This document shows positions 1 through 8,025 of a DNA stretch of 64,000 nucleotides, one piece after another; position 1 is the stretch's first letter; each line of letters opens with the position of its first letter. The stretch comes from Metabacillus sp. FJAT-52054 (lineage in GTDB: Bacteria; Bacillota; Bacilli; Bacillales; Bacillaceae). The stretch is taken from contig NZ_CP147407.1 of the NCBI RefSeq assembly GCF_037201815.1, positions 868,001-932,000 of the forward strand, written 5' to 3'. The position numbers were made by a program, and so were the translations under genes. The notes beneath the pieces are model-generated. The model worked only from the letters and a program-made list of their open reading frames with translations. It was not told the origin of the DNA and did not search any database.

Positions 1-31
1 ACACTATACAATCTCCTAAGGAGTGATAGAA

Positions 32-199
32 ATGGATCAAAAGAATCCGAAGAAATCAAAAGAGAGTTCAAGTATTCGCGATATGGACGATTTGGTGGAA
101 CAATCCAAAATCATGGAGCATATGAAAACGAATCAGGAAGTAAAGAAATCGGGAAAGACTCCGGATCCTGATCAGCATAAAGAAAACGAGAATAAATAA
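32..199 (+). CDS. small hydrophilic hypothetical protein (55 aa)
   Basis: An ATG behind the site CTAAGGAGTG opens a 55-codon frame closed by TAA and followed within ten bases by a hairpin terminator, so it looks like a complete short gene. The product is almost entirely charged and polar (Lys, Glu, Asp, Ser, Asn), has no hydrophobic segment and ends in a run rich in Asp, His, Glu, Asn and Lys, so it is probably soluble and partly disordered. I do not recognise the family. It lies upstream of yhbH with its own terminator, so it need not share a transcript with it. Confidence 0.6.
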   Translation: MDQKNPKKSKESSSIRDMDDLVEQSKIMEHMKTNQEVKKSGKTPDPDQHKENENK

Positions 200-206
200 T
201 AAACAG

Positions 207-235
207 AACCCTTGCCCAGTGCAGGGGTTCTTTTA
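207..235 (+). terminator. Rho-independent terminator of the 55-aa gene
   Basis: A ten-base stem (GAACCCTTGC pairing with GCAGGGGTTC, one G-T wobble) is followed by a T-rich stretch. Confidence 0.8.
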
Positions 236-475
236 TTTACTATGTATAAAATCTGCCAAAATCCTTGCATAGATACCTTGTCTATTTTTATTGGAGGAGG
301 TGCCCAATTTTCATAATTGTTTGTCAATAATCCTCATCCCCCGCATAGGATAGAGTAATCTCAAAAAATCAGCCAACGGAGAGAAATTCATTCACCGACA
401 TCATATGCAATAGGCTCCAAATCGGTGATAGATGGCAGAGCAATTTTTAAAAAAAGTTTGGAGGGGAAGGGGAAT

Positions 476-1645
476 ATGTCAAAAGGAGACGCAAGCAACT
501 TCGTCATTTCGAATGAAGATTGGTCCCTCCACCGCAAAGGCTATGACGACCAGCTAAGGCATCAGGAGAAGGTACAGGAAGCGATTAAGAACAACCTGCC
601 TGACCTGATAACCGAGGAAAGCATCATTATGTCCAATGGGAAAAACGTAGTGAAGATTCCAATCCGGTCACTAGATGAATATAAGATTCGCTATAATTAT
701 GATAAAAACAAACATGTCGGGCAGGGTGACGGCGACAGCCAGGTTGGAGATGTGGTCGCACGGGACGGTTCGCAGCAAGGCCAGGGACCAGGAAAAGGCC
801 AGGGAGCAGGAGATCAGGCGGGGGAAGATTATTACGAAGCCGAAGTGTCCATGATGGAGCTTCAGGAGGCTTTGTTCAGTGAGCTTGAGCTGCCCAACCT
901 GAAGCGCAAGGAAATGGCAGAGAACGTTGTGGAGAATATAGAGTTTAACGATATCCGCAAAACCGGATTAATGGGAAATATCGATAAGAAACGGACGATG
1001 ATGTCTGCTTATAAACGAAACGCAATGAAGGGAAAGGCGCAATTTTACCCGATCTATCCGGAAGATTTGAAGTTTAAGACTTGGAATGAAGTGATTAAAC
1101 CTGAGTCAAAGGCAGTCGTTATTGCGATGATGGACACAAGCGGCAGTATGGGGTTATGGGAAAAGTACATGGCACGAAGCTTTTTCTTCTGGATGACGCG
1201 GTTTCTCCGTACGAAATATGAGCATGTGGAAATTGAATTTATAGCCCATCATACTGAAGCAAAGGTTGTATCTGAAGAGGACTTTTTCAACAAAGGGGAG
1301 AGCGGAGGTACGATTTGCTCCTCTGTCTACAGGAAAGCCCTTGAAATTATTGATGAAAAATACCAGCCTGCCCGTTATAACATTTATCCATTCCATTTTT
1401 CAGATGGGGATAATCTGACGTCCGATAATGCGAGATGTGTGAAGCTTGTCGGTGAATTAATGAAGGTATCCAATATGTTTGGTTACGGCGAGGTCAATCA
1501 GTATAACCGGCACTCGACCTTAATGTCCGCTTATAAAAACATCACCAATGAAAACTTCCGCTATTATATCCTCAAGCAAAAAGTCGATGTATTCCATGCG
1601 ATGAAAAGCTTTTTCCGAAAAGAAGCAGCTGAAATGACCAGCTGA
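476..1645 (+). CDS. yhbH: YhbH-type sporulation protein (DUF444, VWA-like)
   Basis: A 389-residue protein matching the YhbH family, about 390 aa in B. subtilis. The start [12 protein letters not shown] fits the family and sits behind a purine-rich site (GGAGGGGAAGGGG); the frame is open 17 codons further upstream but without a site. A Gly/Gln-rich low-complexity linker lies at about residues 95-125. A VWA-like domain follows, with the metal-site motif MMDTSGSMG near residue 220. The family is expressed in sporulating cells, usually next to the PrkA kinase, and its biochemical role is unknown. PrkA is not within the 475 bases upstream. I saw no convincing sigma-E promoter. A strong terminator follows. 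Confidence 0.9.
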   Translation: MSKGDASNFVISNEDWSLHRKGYDDQLRHQEKVQEAIKNNLPDLITEESIIMSNGKNVVKIPIRSLDEYKIRYNYDKNKHVGQGDGDSQVGDVVARDGSQQGQGPGKGQGAGDQAGEDYYEAEVSMMELQEALFSELELPNLKRKEMAENVVENIEFNDIRKTGLMGNIDKKRTMMSAYKRNAMKGKAQFYPIYPEDLKFKTWNEVIKPESKAVVIAMMDTSGSMGLWEKYMARSFFFWMTRFLRTKYEHVEIEFIAHHTEAKVVSEEDFFNKGESGGTICSSVYRKALEIIDEKYQPARYNIYPFHFSDGDNLTSDNARCVKLVGELMKVSNMFGYGEVNQYNRHSTLMSAYKNITNENFRYYILKQKVDVFHAMKSFFRKEAAEMTS

Positions 1646-1651
1646 TTTGGG

Positions 1652-1687
1652 GCCTTGCGTACATTGTGTATGCAGGGCTTTTTTTAT
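1652..1687 (+). terminator. Terminator after yhbH
   Basis: GCCTTGCGTACA pairs with TGTATGCAGGGC (wobbles only) and is followed by seven T. Confidence 0.85.
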
Positions 1688-1755
1688 AATTGACTCATTA
1701 CCAAGCGAAGCAATCAAATGTGTATATAATTACCAACATAAACAGGAAGTGTTTA

Positions 1756-1790
1756 CAGGCTGCCGCGCTGACGTGGCAGCCTGTTTCTTT
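1756..1790 (+). terminator. Second hairpin terminator upstream of the kdg locus
   Basis: CAGGCTGCC and GGCAGCCTG form a perfect nine-base stem around a ten-base loop, followed by TTTCTTTT. It insulates the kdg locus from upstream transcription. Confidence 0.7.
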
Positions 1791-1843
1791 TATATCCCAA
1801 ACTGCTGCACCAGATTATGCAAAAACAGAACCATAAAAACCCC

Positions 1844-1872
1844 TTGTTAAAACGCTTACATTCTAATATACT
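1844..1872 (+). promoter_or_regulatory. Sigma-A promoter of the kdg operon with an embedded LacI/CcpA-type operator
   Basis: TTGTTA, a 17-bp spacer and TATACT form a good sigma-A promoter. The spacer contains TTAAAACGCTTACA (1847-1860), which matches the CcpA cre consensus except for one core base and has the central CG of LacI-family operators. A protein bound there would block RNA polymerase, which suits catabolite repression or local KdgR control. Confidence 0.7.
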
Positions 1873-1880
1873 GTTTAAAA

Positions 1881-1906
1881 ACCGATTTACTAAACCGATT
1901 TACTAA
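1881..1906 (+). promoter_or_regulatory. Tandem operator-like repeat downstream of the kdg promoter
   Basis: The 13-mer ACCGATTTACTAA occurs twice head to tail. Each copy contains AAACCGATTT, an imperfect palindrome centred on CG as in LacI-family operators. Lying between the -10 and the first gene, the pair is the best candidate site for the LacI-type regulator at 5647. This is inference. Confidence 0.5.
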
Positions 1907-1925
1907 CGAATAGGGGGTGTTTACT

Positions 1926-2705
1926 TTGAGATCCATCGTCATCCCTTTCCATGCTTTGGATGGAGGGGAACTCCAGTTAGACAATCATGCCCAGCTTTTT
2001 CCGCTCATTCATTCAGTCGGAGCCGATGGAGCGGAAATAAGAAAGGAGCGTATGGGGGAAGCTGAATTGCCGCTTAAAGCGACCAAGGAAGATGTGTATT
2101 CGGTTCCGGCAGAGCTCTTTGATAAGAATGGCAGGCTAAACATAGAAATATTCCAATTAGCAGAGGAAATGAAGCTGCACGGTGCAGGAGCACTGAAGGT
2201 ATCACTTGGTCATTATATTCCGGATGTATTTGAGATTGAGAGCTTGATAGAACTGATGTCTCATTTCCAACAATCCGAGGTTCTCTATGTTGAAAATGAC
2301 CAAACATCCTACGGGGGAAAAATAACGCCGATGGAAGCATTTTTTGAAAGCGTTTCCTTTGCTGATTTGCCGATTGGCATGACGTTTGATACAGGGAACT
2401 GGCGGTATGCAGGAGAAGATCTGCTGGACGCAGCACACAGACTAAGCAAGTATGTTCGTTACATTCACCTGAAGGAGACGGTCATGGAAGGGAATCATCT
2501 GATTACCGCGCCTCCTGAACTGCATAAGGAGTCTTTGTGCAGCCGGGTTTTGAGCGTATTGCCTGAAAACTGTCCGATCGGACTTGAGTTCCCTATAAGA
2601 ACAAAAGCAGAGGCTGTGAAATATGTTAACCATTTTAAAAGGAGTGAAAAAGATGCTGGATACAGTGACGTTCGGCGAAGCAATGGCCATGTTCATAGCC
2701 GATGA
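1926..2705 (+). CDS. Sugar phosphate isomerase/epimerase-like protein (xylose-isomerase-like TIM barrel)
   Basis: First gene of the kdg operon, 259 aa. TTG at 1926 was chosen because AGGGGG lies about eight bases upstream; the in-frame GTG at 1917 overlaps that site. The pattern (EIRKERM, LYVENDQTSYGG, MTFDTGNWRY, YIHLKE, IGLEFPI) is that of AP-endonuclease-2-type isomerases and epimerases with acidic and His metal ligands on a TIM barrel. The substrate is unknown; the context suggests a sugar acid or ketose feeding ketodeoxygluconate. The last 17 codons overlap kdgK in another frame and look unlike the family, so the C-terminus may be a frame-shifted tail. Confidence 0.75.
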   Translation: MRSIVIPFHALDGGELQLDNHAQLFPLIHSVGADGAEIRKERMGEAELPLKATKEDVYSVPAELFDKNGRLNIEIFQLAEEMKLHGAGALKVSLGHYIPDVFEIESLIELMSHFQQSEVLYVENDQTSYGGKITPMEAFFESVSFADLPIGMTFDTGNWRYAGEDLLDAAHRLSKYVRYIHLKETVMEGNHLITAPPELHKESLCSRVLSVLPENCPIGLEFPIRTKAEAVKYVNHFKRSEKDAGYSDVRRSNGHVHSR

Positions 2706-3612
2706 TACAGGACCTCTTTATAAAGCAAAGCATTTCACCAGGTCTCTGGCGGGGGCGGAAACCAATACAGCGATAGGGTTTGCGAGGCTTGGCTTTAAAA
2801 GCGGCTGGGCGAGCAAGGTCGGAAGCGATGCATTTGGCGAATTTATTATGGACCGGCTGAAAAAAGAAGGCGTGAATGTTGACTGTGTTTTGACGGATTC
2901 CCGCTATCCGACTGGATTCCAGATTAAATCCAAGGTTTTAGAGGGAGATCCTGAGGTGCAGTATTTCAGAAGAGGTTCTGCAGCAAGCACCCTTTCACCC
3001 GAAGATGCCGACAGCCGCTATTTTCTTTCGGCAAAGCATCTCCATCTAACGGGGATTCCCCTAGCATTGTCTGAACAGACGAGGGCTTTTTCACATCATA
3101 TCCTTACGCTGATGAAGGAAGCGGGCAAAACGGTTTCCTTTGATCCGAACCTGAGGCCATCATTATGGAACTCTCAGGAGGAAATGGCGAAGGAGATAAA
3201 CAAAGCAGCATTCCAAGCAGATTATGTTCTGCCGGGAGTGGAAGAGGGACGTATTTTGACAGGATCGAGTCAGCCTGAAACAATTGCAGATTTTTACCTG
3301 GAGCACGGGGTGAAGGCAGTGGCCGTTAAACTGGGACCGGATGGAGCGTTCTTTAAAACAGCAGGGCAAAGAGGGCTTGTGGAAGGCTTCAAGGTTGATA
3401 GAGTCGTAGATACCGTCGGGGCAGGAGACGGATTTGCCGTCGGTTTTGTGAGTGGAATTCTTGAGGGGCTCCCAATGGAAGAGGCTGTTTTGAGAGGAAA
3501 TGCTATCGGGGCAATGGCGGTCCAGTCAATCGGCGACAGTGATGGATACCCGGTTAGAGAAGAGCTCGAACGATATATGAAAGAGCATGTTAAGGAGGCT
3601 GATGAGGTATGA
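2653..3612 (+). CDS. kdgK: 2-keto-3-deoxygluconate kinase
   Basis: A 319-residue PfkB-family sugar kinase that phosphorylates 2-keto-3-deoxygluconate to KDPG with ATP. Visible signatures are the N-terminal GEAMAMF, the sugar-binding AGAETNTAIGFARLG, the PfkB signature 1-like WASKVGSDAFG, and the C-terminal DTVGAGDGF carrying the catalytic base Asp and anion hole. ATG at 2653 is preceded by AAAGGAGTG and overlaps the 3' end of the isomerase gene by 53 bp. The stop codon overlaps the transporter start (ATGA). The KDPG aldolase downstream completes the two-step conversion to pyruvate and glyceraldehyde-3-phosphate. Confidence 0.88.
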   Translation: MLDTVTFGEAMAMFIADDTGPLYKAKHFTRSLAGAETNTAIGFARLGFKSGWASKVGSDAFGEFIMDRLKKEGVNVDCVLTDSRYPTGFQIKSKVLEGDPEVQYFRRGSAASTLSPEDADSRYFLSAKHLHLTGIPLALSEQTRAFSHHILTLMKEAGKTVSFDPNLRPSLWNSQEEMAKEINKAAFQADYVLPGVEEGRILTGSSQPETIADFYLEHGVKAVAVKLGPDGAFFKTAGQRGLVEGFKVDRVVDTVGAGDGFAVGFVSGILEGLPMEEAVLRGNAIGAMAVQSIGDSDGYPVREELERYMKEHVKEADEV

Positions 3613-4886
3613 AAGGGACATTATCTAAACAGCGCTGGATTCGACTAATTCCAATTGCATTTATTACGTACAGCCTCGCTTATCTGGATCGGGCCAATTA
3701 TGGATTCGGGGCAGCGGGAGGAATGGCAGAGGATCTGCATATCACGGCAGCGATGTCGTCGCTGCTCGGGTCGCTTTTCTTCCTGGGATATTTCTTTTTT
3801 CAAATTCCGGGAGCTCATTATGCCGAAAATAAAAGTGCGAAAAAGCTGATTTTCTGGTCGCTTATTTTATGGGGAGGACTGGCAACGGCGACAGGGTTGA
3901 TTACAAACGTAAACCTTCTCATTGTCATCCGCTTTATGCTGGGAGTCGTAGAAAGTGCTGTAATGCCGTCCATGCTCGTTTTCTTAAGTCACTGGTTTAC
4001 GAAAGAGGAGCGGTCCAGGGCGAATACGTTTCTTATCCTTGGGAACCCGGCGACCGTGCTGTGGATGTCGATTCTATCCGGATATTTAGTAGAATCCGTT
4101 GGCTGGCGCTGGATGTTTATTTTGGAAGGGCTGCCGGCAATAATCTGGGCATTCTTCTGGTGGAAGCTCGTTAACGATGAACCAAAGGACGCCAAATGGC
4201 TGAACGAGCAGGAAAAAAGAGACCTGCAAATCCAGCTGGATCAAGAGCAGCAAGGCTTGAAGCCTGTGAAAAATTACGCAGAAGCATTTAAATCCAAAAC
4301 GGTTATTCTGCTCAGTCTTCAATATGCACTTTGGAGCATCGGGGTTTACGGGTTTGTGATGTGGCTTCCTTCTATTATTAAAGCAGCGCCGAACATGGAT
4401 ATTGTTACAACGGGATGGCTTTCATCTGTTCCCTATATTTTAGCCATTATCGGGATGCTGTCCGCATCTTATTTCTCAGATAAAACCCTTAACCGCAGTG
4501 CTTTTGTCTGGCCGTTCCTGCTGATTGGGGCACTCGCGTTTTATGGTTCCTATCTAATTGGAACGAGCAATTTCTGGCTTTCTTTTGTTTTGCTCATTAT
4601 TGCAGGAGGAGCGATGTACGCCCCGTATGGTCCGTTCTTTGCCATCATACCGGAGATTTTGCCTCGTAATGTTGCAGGGGGCGCGATGGCCCTCATCAAT
4701 AGCATGGGGGCACTCGGATCATTTGCAGGTTCCTACCTTGTCGGTTATTTAAATGGAACAACAGGAGGATTTGGGGCTTCTTATCTTTTCATGTCGGGTG
4801 CCCTGCTTCTGTCCGCGATTATTACGATTTTTGCCGTAAAGAATACAGCTGCAGCGAGACACCAATCTGCCGTTGAAAGCGCTTAA
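3609..4886 (+). CDS. MFS transporter, anion:cation symporter type (sugar acid uptake)
   Basis: A 425-residue membrane protein with about twelve hydrophobic segments. YLDRANYGFGAAGG near the N-terminus and the loop-2/TM3-4 stretch around RFMLGVVESAVMPS are typical of the ACS family (glucarate, galactonate, hexuronate and tartrate transporters). It overlaps kdgK by four bases (ATGA), so it is translationally coupled. Together with KdgK and the aldolase it probably imports ketodeoxygluconate or a precursor aldonate/uronate. The B. subtilis kdg operon uses an unrelated permease (KdgT), so the transport step differs here. Confidence 0.85.
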   Translation: MKGTLSKQRWIRLIPIAFITYSLAYLDRANYGFGAAGGMAEDLHITAAMSSLLGSLFFLGYFFFQIPGAHYAENKSAKKLIFWSLILWGGLATATGLITNVNLLIVIRFMLGVVESAVMPSMLVFLSHWFTKEERSRANTFLILGNPATVLWMSILSGYLVESVGWRWMFILEGLPAIIWAFFWWKLVNDEPKDAKWLNEQEKRDLQIQLDQEQQGLKPVKNYAEAFKSKTVILLSLQYALWSIGVYGFVMWLPSIIKAAPNMDIVTTGWLSSVPYILAIIGMLSASYFSDKTLNRSAFVWPFLLIGALAFYGSYLIGTSNFWLSFVLLIIAGGAMYAPYGPFFAIIPEILPRNVAGGAMALINSMGALGSFAGSYLVGYLNGTTGGFGASYLFMSGALLLSAIITIFAVKNTAAARHQSAVESA

Positions 4887-4901
4887 CTGGAGGAATGGAA
4901 A

Positions 4902-5540
4902 ATGAGAGCACATGCATTTCAGGAAAGCGGCGTTGTAGCCGTTATAAGAGGAGCGAATCCGGATACGATTGTTCCGATTGCTCAAGCCCTGAAGGATGGC
5001 GGGGTTACCGCCCTTGAAATTACGATGGAAAACCCGAAGGCAATCCAGGTGATTGAACGGTTAAACGAGGCGTTCAATGAAGAGGTTTTAGTAGGGGCCG
5101 GGACGGTACTGGATCCGGAGACGGCAAGAACAGCAATCTCAGCCGGAGCGAAATTTATTTTTTCACCAACTGTGAGCTTGGACACCATCCGTATGGCAAA
5201 GCGATACGGGGTCATCAGTGTACCGGGTGCAATGACCCCTACTGAAATTCTCACTGCCTATGAAGCAGGAGCAGATTTAGTGAAGGTATTTCCGGCAAAT
5301 GTTTTGGGGCCGGAATTTTTAAAGGCAGTAGCAGGACCGCTTCCCCATATACCGCTCATGCCAACAGGCGGAATCGGACTCAATAATATGGAAGCCTTCC
5401 TAAAGGCGGGGGCAGCCGCGATTGGTGTGGGGAGCACACTGGTGAGCGTTGGAATGGCGGCTGATGGGGAAAGCCTGATCAAGCTTGCGGATCGAGCACG
5501 CCAATTCAGTGAATGTGTCCGGGGTTTCCAGGTGAAATGA
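4902..5540 (+). CDS. kdgA: KDPG/KHG aldolase
   Basis: A 212-residue class I aldolase that cleaves 2-keto-3-deoxy-6-phosphogluconate to pyruvate and glyceraldehyde-3-phosphate. The family residues are present: Arg16 in VAVIRG, the catalytic Glu39 in ALEITMEN, and the Schiff-base Lys128 in LVKVFPAN, with PTGGIGLNN binding phosphate. Length equals the usual 205-215 aa. It starts 15 bases after the transporter behind CTGGAGGAATGG, so it is the last gene of the first kdg transcription unit. No strong terminator follows. Confidence 0.92.
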   Translation: MRAHAFQESGVVAVIRGANPDTIVPIAQALKDGGVTALEITMENPKAIQVIERLNEAFNEEVLVGAGTVLDPETARTAISAGAKFIFSPTVSLDTIRMAKRYGVISVPGAMTPTEILTAYEAGADLVKVFPANVLGPEFLKAVAGPLPHIPLMPTGGIGLNNMEAFLKAGAAAIGVGSTLVSVGMAADGESLIKLADRARQFSECVRGFQVK

Positions 5541-5582
5541 AACTTGCGTGATGCGGCATAATCAGCTCGTCCTCTTCTTAGA

Positions 5583-5611
5583 TGGATATCGACAGCGTGG
5601 AACAGTACAAT
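5583..5611 (+). promoter_or_regulatory. Probable sigma-A promoter of the kdgR-hxlA-hxlB unit
   Basis: TGGATA, 17 bp and TACAAT. The promoter is flanked by inverted copies of an eight-base word, GTCCTCTT near 5570 and AAGAGGAC near 5631, so the leader could fold back or bind a regulator. Confidence 0.45.
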
Positions 5612-5646
5612 AGAGGAAGAATCTATAGATAAGAGGACGGATTTAG

Positions 5647-6654
5647 ATGAAACGCGTAACGATGGCAGATGTAGCCAAAGCAGCTGGAATCAGCAAAAGC
5701 ACAGTTTCTCAATTTTTAAACGGACGTTTTGAATATATGGGCCAGGAAACGAAGGACCGAATCAAAAAAGCGATAGATGAGCTCGGGTATCATCCAAATT
5801 ATGTAGCAAGAAGCCTGAAGCAAAAAAGAACGTCGCTTATCGGCATTATCGCCGCCAATATCGTCCATACCGTTTCGACGGAGATGAGCCGTGCCATCGA
5901 AGATTATTTTCAGGAAAAAGACATTCAGGTGATTTTCTGCAATTCTTATGAAGATCAGGATAAGGAAAAAAAGTATATCGACAGCATGAGAGCGAGACAG
6001 GTAGACGGACTCGTGATTTTTCCTACTGGGAAAAACCCTGAGCTCTATAAAAAGCTTGAGTCAGAGAAGTACCCTGTGGTATTCGTTGACCGCAAACTGG
6101 ATGGGATCGATGTGAATACGGTGGTTGTCGACAACCGGGATGCAATGGATCAGGCTGTCGGTCACCTTTTGAAGGAAGGCCATGAAAAGCTTGCGATTTT
6201 AACGCCGCCTCCAACGATTTTTCCAAGAAGAGAGCGGGTGGCCGGATTTATAGAAGCACTTGAAAAACGAGGGGAACCGGTCAATGAGCATTTCATAAGA
6301 TCTGTTGAAATTTCGGAGATGGTATCGGTCCTTGAAGAGATGTTTGCTAACGGAAAAGGGCCGACCGCACTCATTGCGGGAAATGATCTGACGTATTTTG
6401 AAGTGATGAAGTTCGCCCGTAAAAATGAAATCCGTATCAGCAGAGATCTCGCCCTCGTGGTCTTCGATAATATTGAAATGGCGGCCATATCCGAGCCTGC
6501 TCTCACGGTAATTGACCAGCCCGCCTACGAGATGGGTATGAAGGCTGCGGACTTATTATTCGAACAGATCAGCGGCAAATCTGATGAAAAGAGATTATTC
6601 GTATTCCAGACAGAGTTGAAGATTAGAGAATCATCAACCACGATCGGAGGATGA
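5647..6654 (+). CDS. kdgR: LacI-family transcriptional regulator (KdgR-like)
   Basis: A 335-residue repressor with a LacI HTH at the N-terminus (VTMADVAKAAGISKSTVSQFLNG), a hinge helix around NYVARSLKQKRT, and a periplasmic-binding-protein-like effector domain ending in LTVIDQPAYEMG. It sits between the KDG catabolic operon and hxlAB, which follow three bases after its stop codon. It probably senses ketodeoxygluconate or a related sugar acid phosphate and acts on the CG-centred sites at 1847-1906. The KdgR assignment rests on context and the HTH sequence. Confidence 0.82.
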   Translation: MKRVTMADVAKAAGISKSTVSQFLNGRFEYMGQETKDRIKKAIDELGYHPNYVARSLKQKRTSLIGIIAANIVHTVSTEMSRAIEDYFQEKDIQVIFCNSYEDQDKEKKYIDSMRARQVDGLVIFPTGKNPELYKKLESEKYPVVFVDRKLDGIDVNTVVVDNRDAMDQAVGHLLKEGHEKLAILTPPPTIFPRRERVAGFIEALEKRGEPVNEHFIRSVEISEMVSVLEEMFANGKGPTALIAGNDLTYFEVMKFARKNEIRISRDLALVVFDNIEMAAISEPALTVIDQPAYEMGMKAADLLFEQISGKSDEKRLFVFQTELKIRESSTTIGG

Positions 6655-6657
6655 AAC

Positions 6658-7299
6658 ATGGAGCTGCAGCTTGCGCTCGACCGGCTAAGTCTGGAGGATG
6701 CAATTGATTTAGCAAGAAGAACAGACTACTTTACGGATTATGTGGAAGTGGGAACGTCCCTCATAAAGGAATTCGGAATGCGGAGTGTATTTGAGGTGAA
6801 AAAGGCCTGTCCGGATAAGCTGGTTATGGCAGATATGAAAATCATGGATAACGCTGTTTATGAATCAAAGCTCGCATTTGAAGCGGGTGCTGATCTTCTA
6901 ACTGTTATGGGAGCAGCGCCGGTAGAAACTATTGAAATTTGCCTCAATGAAGCGGAAAAAAGGGGCAGGACGGTAATGATTGATTTGCTGAACACCGATT
7001 TAGAAAGAACAGCAAAAATTGTCCACTGCCCTGCCATCTTTTGTGTCCATACCAGCAAGGATTTGCAGGAAAGCGGAAATGGAAGCTTTGAATTTGAAGG
7101 TTTGTCTTTCTTGAAGGAGATGGGAGTGCGAACTGCGGCAGCAGGGGGCATTGGTGTCAAAAGCATTCCTTCCCTGCAAAAATCCGGAGTCTCAATCGTT
7201 ATTGCCGGCTCGAGCATCACAAAAGCGGCTGATCCTTCAAGGGCTGCTGCTGAGCTGAAAGAAGCCTGTATGAAAGGAATGAGCAGCCTTGAATGTTAA
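6658..7299 (+). CDS. hxlA: 3-hexulose-6-phosphate synthase-like protein
   Basis: A 213-residue member of the OMP-decarboxylase suprafamily. Asp8 in LALD, Asp59-Met-Lys61 and Asp64 in ADMKIMD and the C-terminal phosphate-binding AAAGGIG and VIAGSSI are the active-site elements. HPS condenses formaldehyde with ribulose-5-phosphate; close relatives decarboxylate 3-keto-L-gulonate-6-phosphate. The overlapping PHI gene favours HPS, but the sugar-acid locus leaves the alternative open. It starts three bases after the LacI gene and overlaps hxlB by 11 bp. Confidence 0.82.
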   Translation: MELQLALDRLSLEDAIDLARRTDYFTDYVEVGTSLIKEFGMRSVFEVKKACPDKLVMADMKIMDNAVYESKLAFEAGADLLTVMGAAPVETIEICLNEAEKRGRTVMIDLLNTDLERTAKIVHCPAIFCVHTSKDLQESGNGSFEFEGLSFLKEMGVRTAAAGGIGVKSIPSLQKSGVSIVIAGSSITKAADPSRAAAELKEACMKGMSSLEC

Positions 7300-7840
7300 T
7301 GATATCGTTGCGGAAGTGGCTTCCGTTCTCCAGCAAACAGACAGTCAATCTGCAGAAAAAGCAGTGGAAAGGATCTACAGGGCAAAACGGATTTTTGTAG
7401 CCGGGGAAGGGCGCTCCGGTCTCATGGCTAAATCATTTGCTATGAGGCTCATGCACCTTGGTCTAGTCGTTTATGTCATCGGAGAAACGACCACTCCTTC
7501 TGTAAAAAAGGAAGATTTGCTTATACTTGTATCCGGCTCCGGAAAAACAAAAAGCGTGGAATGGCTTTCTGTAAAAGCAAAGGAGCTGGGGACAGAGCTC
7601 CTCGTTTTTACAGCGAATGCAGATACATTGCTTGCACAGAACGCCGGAGAAGAGTCGGTTGTGATTGTGCCGGCGGCTACGAAATACCGGAAGCCGGGAG
7701 AAAAGATGAGCATTCAGCCGCTCGGATCCCTTTTTGATCAGAGTATCCATTTGCTGTTTGACTGGATTTGCCTCAGCCTGTCTGAACGGAAGAGCCTCGA
7801 TCATGATCAGGTTTTGGGGATGCATAGCAACATGGAATGA
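7289..7840 (+). CDS. hxlB: 6-phospho-3-hexuloisomerase
   Basis: A 183-residue SIS-domain sugar phosphate isomerase (PHI) that converts hexulose-6-phosphate to fructose-6-phosphate. Visible SIS elements are FVAGEGRSGLMAKSFAMRL, the TTTPSV loop and ILVSGSGKT; the C-terminal basic and aromatic tail is intact. The start is TTG at 7289, inside the end of hxlA and behind AAAGGAATG, so the pair is translationally coupled as usual for HPS-PHI. In B. subtilis the pair is formaldehyde-induced through HxlR; no HxlR gene is seen here and the LacI regulator takes its place in the operon. Confidence 0.88.
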   Translation: MNVNDIVAEVASVLQQTDSQSAEKAVERIYRAKRIFVAGEGRSGLMAKSFAMRLMHLGLVVYVIGETTTPSVKKEDLLILVSGSGKTKSVEWLSVKAKELGTELLVFTANADTLLAQNAGEESVVIVPAATKYRKPGEKMSIQPLGSLFDQSIHLLFDWICLSLSERKSLDHDQVLGMHSNME

Positions 7841-7877
7841 AAAGAGCCAGAGGGGATTCTCCCGGGCTCTTTTACTT
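7841..7877 (+). terminator. Terminator after hxlB
   Basis: AAAGAGCC pairs with GGCTCTTT around an AGAGGGGATTCTCCC-type inner stem, followed by TTTTACTTTT. Confidence 0.85.
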
Positions 7878-7945
7878 TTGACCAACAATTAACATTACAC
7901 ACTATATACGAGATGGTTTACTGATCCTTTAATTCATTGCCTAGA

Positions 7946-7974
7946 TTAAAATTTCAGAAAATTGGGTATGTAAT
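7946..7974 (+). promoter_or_regulatory. CodY box overlapping the promoter of the amino-acid ABC transporter
   Basis: AAATTTCAGAAAATT (7949-7963) matches the CodY consensus AATTTTCWGAAAATT at 14 of 15 positions. It lies over the spacer of a candidate promoter (TTAAAA, 17 bp, TGTAAT). Repression when branched-chain amino acids and GTP are plentiful is the expected effect. Confidence 0.7.
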
Positions 7975-8025
7975 ACCAGTAGCTTACAAACCTGACCCAT
8001 GACAGAAGGGAGAGAAGGTATTCGG

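Noticed and set aside
300..360. Sigma-E promoter upstream of yhbH
   Set aside because: Only a weak CATA-type -10 and no -35 at the right distance were seen, although the family is sporulation-controlled.
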